Part shown: positions 31,986 through 38,465 of the stretch, in pieces
Numbering within the stretch: position 1 is the stretch's first letter
How the letters are laid out: each line of letters opens with the position of its first letter
Origin: Candidatus Yanofskyibacteriota bacterium
GTDB taxonomy: Bacteria > Patescibacteriota > Minisyncoccia > 2-02-FULL-40-12 > GWA2-44-9
Direction: 5' to 3'
Assembly (NCBI GenBank): GCA_020847715.1
Contig: JADLBM010000013.1
Location: forward strand, 1 to 54,401
Length of the DNA: 54,401 nucleotides
Made by a program: the position numbers and the translations under genes
The notes under the pieces: generated by a model
Told to the model about the DNA's origin: nothing
Databases searched by the model: none
Seen by the model: only the letters and a program-made list of their open reading frames with translations

Positions 31986-32567
31986 ATGGACAAGATTCGC
32001 GATTATTATTCTTTTGTCTTCCGAGGACTTTTAACAGAGCAATCTTTAGATAAGGCCGGTCGCCACAACAGAAACACATTCTCTGAAGAGGCGGGTCGGG
32101 AATTGTCCGAGAGACTTGGCCTATCCTTACTCGAGGATGAGCTCGTTAATAAGGCAAAACGGATGGCAATGGTATATACCGCCATCTGTGCCTTTGAAAA
32201 CTACGTCAGGGATTTTGTTTCAAAGAAACTGATGGAAGTTCAGGGAGAAAACTGGTGGACAGAATGCGTTTCAGAAAAGATTCGTTCGAAGGCCGAATCA
32301 AGAAAAAAAGAAGAGAGTAACACCCGGTGGCACACCCCTCGAGGAGATGCTCTTATAAGCTATACTGAATTTGGGGATCTCGCCTCCATTATGCAGCAAA
32401 ACTGGGAGCAATTTGAACCGCACATTGACTCACTGGACTGGGCAAGGCATATAATCGAATCTCTTGAAAAATCTCGTAACGTAATTATGCATAGTGGCGA
32501 ACTAGCTCCTCAAGATATTGAAAGGGTGGGAATGAATATCCGCGATTGGATCCGGCAAGTCGGCTAG
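31986..32567 (+). CDS. Swt1-type HEPN domain protein
   Basis: 193 residues from MDKIRDYYSFVFRG; the track's earlier start overlaps the preceding gene. The C-terminal region matches the Swt1-like HEPN pattern: YTEFGDLASIMQQNWEQFEPHI, WARHIIESLEKSRN, then the R-x4-H active-site motif RNVIMH at about 163-168, followed by LAPQDIERVGMNIRDWIRQ. HEPN domains are commonly RNases in toxin and defence systems. Partner of the DUF5343-like protein. Toxicity is inference. Confidence 0.75.
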   Translation: MDKIRDYYSFVFRGLLTEQSLDKAGRHNRNTFSEEAGRELSERLGLSLLEDELVNKAKRMAMVYTAICAFENYVRDFVSKKLMEVQGENWWTECVSEKIRSKAESRKKEESNTRWHTPRGDALISYTEFGDLASIMQQNWEQFEPHIDSLDWARHIIESLEKSRNVIMHSGELAPQDIERVGMNIRDWIRQVG

Positions 32568-32585
32568 CTCCTCTCTTAGCTTACA

Positions 32586-32620
32586 AACATAAAACCACCG
32601 ATAATCGGTGGTTTTATGTT
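32586..32620. terminator. Bidirectional terminator at the right end of the island
   Basis: A 17-bp perfect stem (AACATAAAACCACCGAT) with a near-zero loop. A- and T-rich arms allow termination in both directions; it closes the HEPN operon and faces the tRNA. Confidence 0.85.
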
Positions 32621-32709
32621 CTGGATACGGCGCTCAGCCGGTATGACGTGAACGGGACGGAGAATCTGTTTAGTGACGGCTTTAGGTCGTCCGATACTAA
32701 ACTAGACTG
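32621..32709. other. Short spacer between island terminator and tRNA
   Basis: About 90 bases with no gene; GC-richer than the island, so the border probably lies at or just after the terminator. Confidence 0.4.
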
Positions 32710-32780
32710 CTGGGGGGCCTGGATTCGAACCAAGATTCACGGCTTCAAAGGCCGCTGTCCTACCATTAGACGACCCCCCA
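32710..32780 (-). tRNA. tRNA-Gln (anticodon UUG)
   Basis: 71 bases. Acceptor stem TGGGGGG pairs with CCCCCCA plus discriminator G. D arm GTC-GTCTAATGGTAG-GAC, anticodon stem GCGGC/GCCGT around loop CTTTGAA (anticodon TTG), and T loop TTCGAAT. The starting T and G-rich acceptor are typical of glutamine tRNAs. CCA is not encoded. Confidence 0.95.
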
Positions 32781-32799
32781 ATCTGCACACGACAGCGCG

Positions 32800-32828
32800 A
32801 TTATACAAGAAAAACGGAGAAGGTTCAA
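32800..32828 (-). promoter_or_regulatory. Promoter of tRNA-Gln, TTGAAC-17-TATAAT
   Basis: Near-consensus promoter about 20 bases before the mature tRNA end; its -35 is only five bases from the -35 of the divergent gene. Confidence 0.85.
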
Positions 32829-32833
32829 ATTCA

Positions 32834-32862
32834 TTGACACGAGTAGTTTTTTCAGGTATGAA
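32834..32862 (+). promoter_or_regulatory. Promoter TTGACA-17-TATGAA
   Basis: Divergent from the tRNA promoter; serves the first of three tandem cassette genes. Confidence 0.75.
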
Positions 32863-32890
32863 TGAATCCTGCTCTTTCAAGGAGGCCCCC

Positions 32891-33352
32891 ATGGAACGCA
32901 CGAAGGCGGAGGAGGCGCGATTCAGTAAGCGCCTCCTGCCCACACTCAAAAGGCTTGCGCAGCAACGCACCGAAGCCGAGGACCACACAATCGAGATCGA
33001 GGAAACGCGCGACGAACTCGTGCGCTTGGCGACCGTCGACCTCGTTCGGGAGATTCCCCTCGTCTGCGGGCACTGCGAGAACAAAAGCTCGCTTCACCGA
33101 TGGCGCTTCATCTTCACCACGCGCGCAATTTTCCCGTCCACGAATGAGAACGTCCGCTACGCTCCGGCCAGTCTCGGGGAGTGCCTCCTCGGCTGCCCCC
33201 TGTGCGGCGCACTGACTACCGTCAGCGAGCATGAGTTCGGGAAGGAATTGGTGGCACTCTTCTCCAAGTTCCAGACCACCCGCCCCGCCCTGTTCGAACT
33301 GCCAACGAGGTACCACATCGGCACCACCTTCGTCGAAGACTGCCCATGGTAG
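32891..33352 (+). CDS. Tandem zinc-binding cassette protein 1
   Basis: 153 residues from MERTKAEEARFSKRLLP with AAGGAGG five bases upstream. An N-terminal charged helix of about 50 residues, then a domain with CGHCENKSSLHRWRF and CLLGCPLCGALTTVSEHEF, two CxxC-type knuckles likely holding one zinc. The C terminus (LFSKFQTTRPALFELPTRYHIG) recurs in the two following genes. Related to them by layout: knuckle 1, LHRW/LRDW, knuckle 2, L-LFSKFQ-like helix, then LFELP or VFDAP. Function unknown. Confidence 0.7.
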   Translation: MERTKAEEARFSKRLLPTLKRLAQQRTEAEDHTIEIEETRDELVRLATVDLVREIPLVCGHCENKSSLHRWRFIFTTRAIFPSTNENVRYAPASLGECLLGCPLCGALTTVSEHEFGKELVALFSKFQTTRPALFELPTRYHIGTTFVEDCPW

Positions 33353-33356
33353 TTCG

Positions 33357-33384
33357 CGACCCGGCTTCACTGCCGGGTCGTTTT
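33357..33384 (+). terminator. Terminator of cassette gene 1
   Basis: CGACCCGGC-TTCACT-GCCGGGTCG followed by TTTT; nearly the same sequence recurs after gene 2. Confidence 0.88.
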
Positions 33385-33385
33385 C

Positions 33386-33413
33386 TTGCCATCGGCAAAA
33401 AACATGGTATGAT
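33386..33413 (+). promoter_or_regulatory. Promoter TTGCCA-16-TATGAT
   Basis: Starts one base after the terminator's tail. Nearly identical to the promoter of gene 3 (33867). Confidence 0.75.
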
Positions 33414-33438
33414 AGGGCGTTCTTTCAAAGGAGTACCT

Positions 33439-33840
33439 ATGCGTTCTCGAATTGGCGAACCGGCCGCCACGGTATCCCCCACCCTGCTCACACACCGATT
33501 CCTCGCCGCGAACATCGCTTCCGCTCGGGGATTCGAGCTCATGTGCGAGTCGTGCAAGCTAGTAGCGCCGTTGCGCGACTGGCGGCTGGTCATTCCCACG
33601 GTCAGGATTTACGCCAAAAGCACCTGCCAAGTGCGCACGATGGGGTGCCCCGTCGAACAGTGGCGCCTCCAATGCCGTCATTGCCGCGCCTACTTCACGA
33701 TCTCCGAATACCCGAGCAGCGCCGCACTTGCCGCACTCCTCAAGCTTTTCGCGAGCAGGGACCTCACGTTCCCCGAGTTGTTCGACGCCCCCATCATGTA
33801 TGAGGTGGGCCGCGACCTCACCGTCCTGCGCCCCTTCTGA
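33439..33840 (+). CDS. Tandem zinc-binding cassette protein 2
   Basis: 133 residues with AAAGGAG five bases before the ATG. Knuckles CESCKLVAPLRDW (about 44-56) and CRHCRAYFTIS (about 81-91), an extra CPVEQW between them, and an ending LFDAPIMYEVGRDL that parallels genes 1 and 3. It lacks the long N-terminal helix of the other two. Zinc binding inferred from CxxC spacing. Function unknown. Confidence 0.7.
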   Translation: MRSRIGEPAATVSPTLLTHRFLAANIASARGFELMCESCKLVAPLRDWRLVIPTVRIYAKSTCQVRTMGCPVEQWRLQCRHCRAYFTISEYPSSAALAALLKLFASRDLTFPELFDAPIMYEVGRDLTVLRPF

Positions 33841-33865
33841 CCCGGCCTCACCGCCGGGTCGTTTT
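33839..33865 (+). terminator. Terminator of cassette gene 2
   Basis: GACCCGGC-CTCACC-GCCGGGTC followed by GTTTTC; the stem begins inside the stop codon. Confidence 0.88.
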
Positions 33866-33866
33866 C

Positions 33867-33894
33867 TTGCCATTGCCGAAAAACATGGTATGCT
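33867..33894 (+). promoter_or_regulatory. Promoter TTGCCA-16-TATGCT
   Basis: Same layout and nearly the same bases as the promoter of gene 2. Confidence 0.75.
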
Positions 33895-33921
33895 CAGTCG
33901 TTCTTTCCGAAGAGGTGAGCC

Positions 33922-34419
33922 ATGGAAGAAGCACTCGAAAGCGCAGAACCCGAACAGCTCCGCATGTTCGAACAGGTCCCCACCGCGTACCGCGACCCTG
34001 CCAGCTGCACCGAGGCAGCCAGGATGCTCGGCGAGCTCGAGAAGGAGAAAAAGCGACTCGAAGAGCGCCTGAAGCGCATCGCCGAAGAGCGCGGCATGGT
34101 CATCAACGCCGTCACGGTGCAGATGGTCCGCGAGTACCCGTTCGCGTGCAGGAAGTGCAGGAACTCGGCCCCCCTTCATCGCTGGGCGCTGAGCCGACTC
34201 CGGTACCATGTTCCGCCTCGCGGATGCTACGAGGGCGACTACTGGGTCACGGAAAAAGTCGGCTCGGGGAAGCTCTGCTGTCCCGCATGCGGATACTGGA
34301 ATAGCCTGTTCGCCAGCATCAGTCGGCCGCATGAGCACGCGGTGCTGTTCCTTACGCGTCTCCAGTACCGCCTCTCCGAGGTCTTCGACGCTCCCGTCAC
34401 AGAACATGAGGATTGTTGA
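33922..34419 (+). CDS. Tandem zinc-binding cassette protein 3
   Basis: 165 residues; GAGGTG lies five bases before the ATG. An N-terminal coiled-coil segment (LGELEKEKKRLEERLKRIAEERG, about 34-56) precedes the domain with CRKCRNSAPLHRWAL and CCPACGYWNSL. The ending VLFLTRLQYRLSEVFDAP matches the paralogues. The 'VREYPFACRKC' lead-in parallels 'VREIPLVCGHC' in gene 1, which supports duplication. Confidence 0.7.
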   Translation: MEEALESAEPEQLRMFEQVPTAYRDPASCTEAARMLGELEKEKKRLEERLKRIAEERGMVINAVTVQMVREYPFACRKCRNSAPLHRWALSRLRYHVPPRGCYEGDYWVTEKVGSGKLCCPACGYWNSLFASISRPHEHAVLFLTRLQYRLSEVFDAPVTEHEDC

Positions 34420-34425
34420 CGCACG

Positions 34426-34447
34426 CCCGGCCACTGGCCGGGTTTTT
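34426..34447 (+). terminator. Terminator of cassette gene 3
   Basis: CCCGGCC-ACT-GGCCGGG followed by TTTTT. Confidence 0.9.
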
Positions 34448-34453
34448 CTTACA

Positions 34454-34480
34454 CAAAAACGCCACGCAGATGCGTGGCGT
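34454..34480 (-). terminator. Terminator of the dnaX-MFS-thioredoxin operon
   Basis: ACGCCACGCA-GA-TGCGTGGCGT with a minus-strand TTTTTGTG tail, touching the last stop codon. Confidence 0.9.
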
Positions 34481-35055
34481 CAGGGCGGACAGGGAGCATC
34501 GTACTCGCCTGGGGTGTCATTTCGGATTTGAATCGGTTCACCCTCCTTCACCTTCTCAATCACCCGCTCACCGTACCGCCCCCAGTCAATGCCGACGAAC
34601 GAGCACCGGCGTTGGCCGTCGAGGTAGGTGAATGGGAGCACCAGCCCTTCGGCATTGACCAGCACCATGGTCCCGAACGAGCGCACTCCGTAGCGCTTCC
34701 ATGCACTGTGCTCGGTGCGCTTGAACTCCGGCTCGTCGAACAGCACCGCGAACGGAAGATCGGTGACATCCACGCCGACATCAGCAAGCGCCCGCGGCAG
34801 ATACGCCGAATCATCGTCACCGATGGTACCAATAATGGTAACCACGGAAACGTCCGGATGCTTTCGCGCAAGCGCAACCAGCTCCGGAATGTGCTTCAGG
34901 CACGGCGCGCACGCCGTATGCCAGAAGTACAACACCACCGGCTTCCCCGCATACGGCTCCTTCTGGACGTCTACCGTCACTAACCCGCCGAAACGGTCGG
35001 ATGCGGTAAACGCAGGCGCCGCATGCAGGGCGACTGCAAGCAGAAACTCAATCAC
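34480..35055 (-). CDS. Secreted TlpA-like thioredoxin-fold protein
   Basis: 191 residues from a GTG (IEFLLAVALHAAPAFTAS follows) with GGAGAGG five bases upstream. N-terminal signal-like stretch of about 17 residues, then the redoxin fold with the active site FWHTACAPCLKHIPEL at about 45-60 (CAPC). TTVMVLVNAEG-like strand and Gly pattern follow. Probably a periplasmic disulfide reductase or protector. Third gene of the dnaX operon, 15 bases after the MFS gene. Confidence 0.78.
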   Translation of the reverse strand: MIEFLLAVALHAAPAFTASDRFGGLVTVDVQKEPYAGKPVVLYFWHTACAPCLKHIPELVALARKHPDVSVVTIIGTIGDDDSAYLPRALADVGVDVTDLPFAVLFDEPEFKRTEHSAWKRYGVRSFGTMVLVNAEGLVLPFTYLDGQRRCSFVGIDWGRYGERVIEKVKEGEPIQIRNDTPGEYDAPCPP

Positions 35056-35070
35056 AGGCACCTCTCCGCG

Positions 35071-36243
35071 CTAGTCGTCGGTCTTCATGGCCCACACCAG
35101 CATGAGCGCTGCGAATGCAGCGACGGCCATACCATACAAGAATGGAAGAGTGTCGTCAATGTTCCACAGCGCACCGGCGATGAGACCTGCGGGAATAGCG
35201 GCGAGTCCGGTGAGTGTTTCAAATGTGCCCAGCGCGGTCCCTCGGATCTCCTCCGGCGACATATCGGCAATGAACGCCCGCTGGGTCGCGTCCATGAATG
35301 CACGGGCGATACCGATGAGCGCAAAGAGCAGTGCGAGCACGAGAAACGCGTTGCCCGCGGAGAGTGTGATGCTATTGAAGAACCAGAACGCACCGCAGAC
35401 AACCGCAAAGAGCAGGTAGCCGAAGATGATGGTGCGACGGCGCCCGATGCGATCCGAGAGCGTGCCTGCCGGTGTCGAGGCGAGCGCGTCAACAAGGTGC
35501 AGGATAATGTAGGCGACCAGCGTCAGGCCAAGTGCACGCGTTCCGGAAAGATTCGGGAACGAGGATTGTCCGGCAAGCACGAAGAACGCCACCGAGATGT
35601 TTGCGAATGCGAAGAGCGTTGCGACCGCGATGAAGCGGCGCACCTTCGGGGTCAACTTTGCAAAGGACACCGAGCGCTGGGCAAGGCGCAGCCGCTCCGG
35701 CACCCGCACGAACACCAAGGGAACGACCGCCGCGAGACCAACGACCGCGGAGCCGATGAAGATAGCGCGAAACGGCACCTCAAGGAGCACGAACAGCACC
35801 AGCACAACACCCGCCCCCAAGAGCGCACCGGCGGCATCCATCGCACGCTGAACGCCGAATGCCCGGCCACGCTGGGCGACCGGCACCGATTCGCTGATGA
35901 TGGCGTCACGGGGCGCATCGCGGAGCCCCTTGCCGACGCGCTCAGCTGGACGCACCCACGCGATTTGTGTCCACGACGCCGCGGTGACATACCCGAACTT
36001 CAGGAGCGCAGACACCCCGTACCCTGCAACCACGACAGCTTTGTACGCCTTCGTGCGATCGGCAATGTAGCCCGAGAACACCCGCAGGAGCGCGGCGACC
36101 GCATCGCCTACGCCGAAGATGAGTCCGATGGCGACGCCTCCCCCGCCGAGCGTTTGGATAAAGAACGGGAGAACCGGAACTACCATCTCACTCGAGAGGT
36201 CGGCCAGAAGGCTCGTGATACCGAGCAGGAACACATTGATCAT
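35071..36243 (-). CDS. MFS transporter
   Basis: 390 residues, twelve predicted helices. The loop between helices two and three is GYIADRTKAYK, and the TM4-TM5 region is GKGLRDAPRDAIISES, a signature of a group of MFS exporters often seen in CPR and deltaproteobacteria. Substrate unknown. Its ATG overlaps the dnaX stop (ATGA), so it is co-translated with dnaX. Confidence 0.85.
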   Translation of the reverse strand: MINVFLLGITSLLADLSSEMVVPVLPFFIQTLGGGGVAIGLIFGVGDAVAALLRVFSGYIADRTKAYKAVVVAGYGVSALLKFGYVTAASWTQIAWVRPAERVGKGLRDAPRDAIISESVPVAQRGRAFGVQRAMDAAGALLGAGVVLVLFVLLEVPFRAIFIGSAVVGLAAVVPLVFVRVPERLRLAQRSVSFAKLTPKVRRFIAVATLFAFANISVAFFVLAGQSSFPNLSGTRALGLTLVAYIILHLVDALASTPAGTLSDRIGRRRTIIFGYLLFAVVCGAFWFFNSITLSAGNAFLVLALLFALIGIARAFMDATQRAFIADMSPEEIRGTALGTFETLTGLAAIPAGLIAGALWNIDDTLPFLYGMAVAAFAALMLVWAMKTDD

Positions 36244-37319
36244 GCGGTAGCGAGCTCGAGCGCGGCAAGCTCGAGCGGGAAGAATGCGATGGGCGAGGTG
36301 CGAATCTTCGCGCGCGCCTCGGTAAACACCTGAATCGCCTTCACGAGCTGAGCCCCTTCCATGGTCGCGGCAAACTCGAGCAGTTGCGCCGCTTGTGTAT
36401 CGGCCATGGCGAGTCCTGCCTGTTCAAGAATAGTTTTGTCTATCTTCGCCACCATCACCTGCCGGAGATACTCCAAGAATCCTTTTGCAAAATGGTCGGC
36501 GTCTGCTCCCTGCGTCTGTACTTCCTGCAGGAACCGAAGTGCACCGGCACGGTCGCGGGCAACGAGAGCGGCGAGGAGTCGCGGATACCACGAGAGCGGC
36601 ACGAGCCCAAGCACCGACTGCACGGCCGCCTCGTCGATGGCGGCTTTCCCCGCGTGGCTTGCCAGTTTCGTGAGCATCACCTCGGCGTCACGGAATGCGC
36701 CGTCGGCTGCCGACGCAAGTGCGGCAAGTGCGCCGTCGGACACCTTCAGTTTCTCCTGTCCGATGATGGTGGTGAGCTTCGCGATAATCTGCTGTTGGGT
36801 CGGCTTCTTGAAATCGAACCGCTGAACTCGCGACAGCACGGTCGGGATGATTTTCGATGCCTCGGTCGTCGCCAAAATGAACACCACATGCGCGGGTGGC
36901 TCTTCAAGTACCTTCAGGAACGCGTTGAACGCGTCTTTGGTAATCATGTGCGCCTCGTCGATGAGGTACACCTTGAACTTCGAACTCGTCGGCGACGCGC
37001 CGACCGATTCCTTCAACGCGCGCATATCCTCGATGGTGCGGTTTGACGCGGCGTCAATCTCGATAAGGTCCATCGAGCGGCCTTCGTCGATGGCAACACA
37101 TGAATCACACTTTCCGCACGGCTTCCCGCTCTTCGCAGTGCAGTTGATGGCCTTCGCGAAGAGGCGCCCCATCGTGGTCTTGCCGGTTCCTCGAGGGCCA
37201 GCAAAGAGGTAGGCGTGCGCGATGCGATCAACCGCGAGCGCGCCCTGCAGTGTGCGCACGACATGTTCTTGGCCCACCACCTCGCTCCACGTTGTCGGGC
37301 GGTATGTTCGATACAACAT
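36240..37319 (-). CDS. dnaX: DNA polymerase III subunit gamma (short form)
   Basis: 359 residues, so domains I-III only and no tau extension. Walker A GPRGTGKT at 41-48, zinc module CTAKSGKPCGKCDSC at about 60-74, Walker B and sensor LIDEAHMITKDAFNAFLKVLEEPP from 119, and the SRC-like SRVQRF at 163-168. It is the clamp-loader ATPase. A TACACT box six bases before the ATG and no Shine-Dalgarno point to a leaderless mRNA even for this core gene. Confidence 0.95.
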   Translation of the reverse strand: MLYRTYRPTTWSEVVGQEHVVRTLQGALAVDRIAHAYLFAGPRGTGKTTMGRLFAKAINCTAKSGKPCGKCDSCVAIDEGRSMDLIEIDAASNRTIEDMRALKESVGASPTSSKFKVYLIDEAHMITKDAFNAFLKVLEEPPAHVVFILATTEASKIIPTVLSRVQRFDFKKPTQQQIIAKLTTIIGQEKLKVSDGALAALASAADGAFRDAEVMLTKLASHAGKAAIDEAAVQSVLGLVPLSWYPRLLAALVARDRAGALRFLQEVQTQGADADHFAKGFLEYLRQVMVAKIDKTILEQAGLAMADTQAAQLLEFAATMEGAQLVKAIQVFTEARAKIRTSPIAFFPLELAALELATA

Positions 37320-37325
37320 AGAAAA

Positions 37326-37331
37326 AGTGTA
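37326..37331 (-). promoter_or_regulatory. -10 box (TACACT), leaderless start of dnaX
   Basis: Six bases before the dnaX ATG. AGAGGT upstream of the box is too far to act as a ribosome site. Confidence 0.55.
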
Positions 37332-37379
37332 CCTCTTTTTATATCACTTTCCAGCCCGCGACACTCACGTTGAGCCTAT

Positions 37380-37842
37380 GCCCACAGCTCCGCTCCCCAC
37401 CCCCATGCCCCGACTCGCCGGTGAGCATTGGAGCGGCATCCTGCTCGTATCAGGGGAAGCATCCGAATCTCCGCAGTCGCCGGTGCACGGCTTCGTGCTC
37501 CGCGTCATGCGGATGCTCCCCGATACTCGCAACGGATGCCATCGGTATCTGTGCTCACCCGCATGCTGCGGCTCGCTGGGGCACGGGGGCGGGGAAGCTC
37601 CACTACCCGAGGCGCGTCAGCACAGCGGCTCCCTCCCCGCGAGATGGTCCGAGTGAACGCTCAGCGAGCAGGGTGCGCCGATGCCCGTGCGGAATGACAG
37701 CGACGGGAGGTGTCTGCACCGGGTTCCCCGTCGCTGTCCCGCACGGGCAGGCGGACCCGTCGGGAGCGCAGAGAACGAGGCACGAGTGGGGAGGGAGCGC
37801 GGAGCGGCTACGCACTACGGTGGGGAGCGGGGGGGGAGCGAG
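37380..37842 (-). ncRNA. Large structured non-coding element between gtrA and dnaX
   Basis: About 460 GC-rich bases without plausible protein. Nested helices (plus coordinates): 37395-37411 with 37578-37594; 37420-37426 with 37553-37559; 37435-37441 with 37534-37540; 37447-37465 with 37510-37526; and a second arm 37628-37638 with 37788-37798, 37682-37692 with 37739-37749, 37697-37707 with 37727-37737. The first helix has two A-C mismatches on the plus strand that become G-U pairs on the minus strand, so the minus RNA is favoured. No SRP, RNase P, tmRNA or 6S core motif is seen. No clear separate promoter or terminator; may be processed from the gtrA-dnaX transcript. Confidence 0.6.
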
Positions 37843-38451
37843 CTAGCGGCGCTTGAAGACAAAGAGGCGGAAGCCGGTGAAACTGAAGATGAGGGCGGCG
37901 GCGGAGCCAACGACTGCGCCGATGCCAGCCCATGAGGCGACCGCGAACGTTTCGGGGCGGAGCGCGACGACTGCGGAAGCGGCGCCGACATTCACGAGAA
38001 GACTGGTAACCGCAACGCTGAGGAACGCCGCGATTTCTCGCTGGCCTCCTCGACTTCCCGCCGCATCGAACGCCCAGTATTTATTCCAGAGGTAGCTGTG
38101 CACGGTCGCGACACTAAATGAGACGGCCTTGAACGCAGTGTAGGCGCCGCCAGAGGCGTCCCCCGTCGCGGCGATGAACGCGTAGAGCACACCGAAATCA
38201 ACCGCCGCATTCGCGAACCCGATGGCCGCGAATCGCCCAAACTGAACGAACGGGCGGAACACGGCTCCGAGGATATAGCCCAGCTTCACTCCTGCCAGCC
38301 AGAGCACGGGCACCAGCGGCACCAGAAGCCCCGGCGGAAGATTGAACGGCAGCGGATGACCGAGGAACAATAAAATGCGCCAGCCGATAATGCCAGTCGT
38401 GAATCCGGTGACGAGTGAGGAGGAAATATCGCGGGCGGAAAGAGTCTTCAT
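37843..38451 (-). CDS. GtrA-like membrane protein
   Basis: 202 residues. The second part is a four-helix GtrA domain (FGRFAAIGFANAAVDFGVLYAF, about 73-94; HSYLWNKYWAFD at about 118-129; final FSFTGFRLFVFKRR). The first 65 residues add two more helices. GtrA proteins help flip lipid-linked sugars or anchor wall polymers. It follows the VirB4-like gene by 14 bases and probably shares its transcript. Confidence 0.85.
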   Translation of the reverse strand: MKTLSARDISSSLVTGFTTGIIGWRILLFLGHPLPFNLPPGLLVPLVPVLWLAGVKLGYILGAVFRPFVQFGRFAAIGFANAAVDFGVLYAFIAATGDASGGAYTAFKAVSFSVATVHSYLWNKYWAFDAAGSRGGQREIAAFLSVAVTSLLVNVGAASAVVALRPETFAVASWAGIGAVVGSAAALIFSFTGFRLFVFKRR

Positions 38452-38465
38452 AGAAGTGTGTGGGG

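Larger units (their letters stand above)
25300..32640. mobile_element. Acquired island: RM system, serine recombinase, HEPN pair
   Basis: Base and codon use turn clearly AT-richer between these approximate limits. The content is typical of a defence island: HTH protein, AlwI-like endonuclease and double methyltransferase, serine recombinase, DUF5343-like and Swt1-type HEPN genes. The right end falls about 70-100 bases from tRNA-Gln. No exact att repeats were found by eye, so the boundaries are inferred. Confidence 0.65.
33357..33921 (+). repeat. Duplicated terminator-promoter-leader unit (two copies)
   Basis: The gaps before genes 2 (33357-33438) and 3 (33839-33921) are near-copies: CCGGGTCGTTTTCTTGCCAT, AAAAAACATGGTATG, then a CGTTCTTTC leader. 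Each joins the previous gene's terminator directly to the next promoter, as expected if whole expression cassettes duplicated in tandem. Confidence 0.75.

Noticed and set aside
25300-32640. Direct repeats as attL/attR around the island
   Set aside because: None seen by eye; only an inverted tRNA-like fragment was found.
32546-32890. N-terminal extension of cassette gene 1 in the ORF track
   Set aside because: It reads through a terminator, the tRNA gene and the promoter. The start at 32891 with AAGGAGG is clear.
37380-37842. SRP (4.5S) RNA upstream of dnaX, by analogy with Bacillus
   Set aside because: The conserved GGAAG-type tetraloop with AGCAG partner is not found on either strand, and the element is far larger.
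37370-37846. 158-residue plus-strand ORF (and overlapping ORFs) between dnaX and gtrA
   Set aside because: Composition is dominated by Pro, Ser, Arg and Cys with no domain, no ribosome site, and the DNA is explained by nested inverted repeats.
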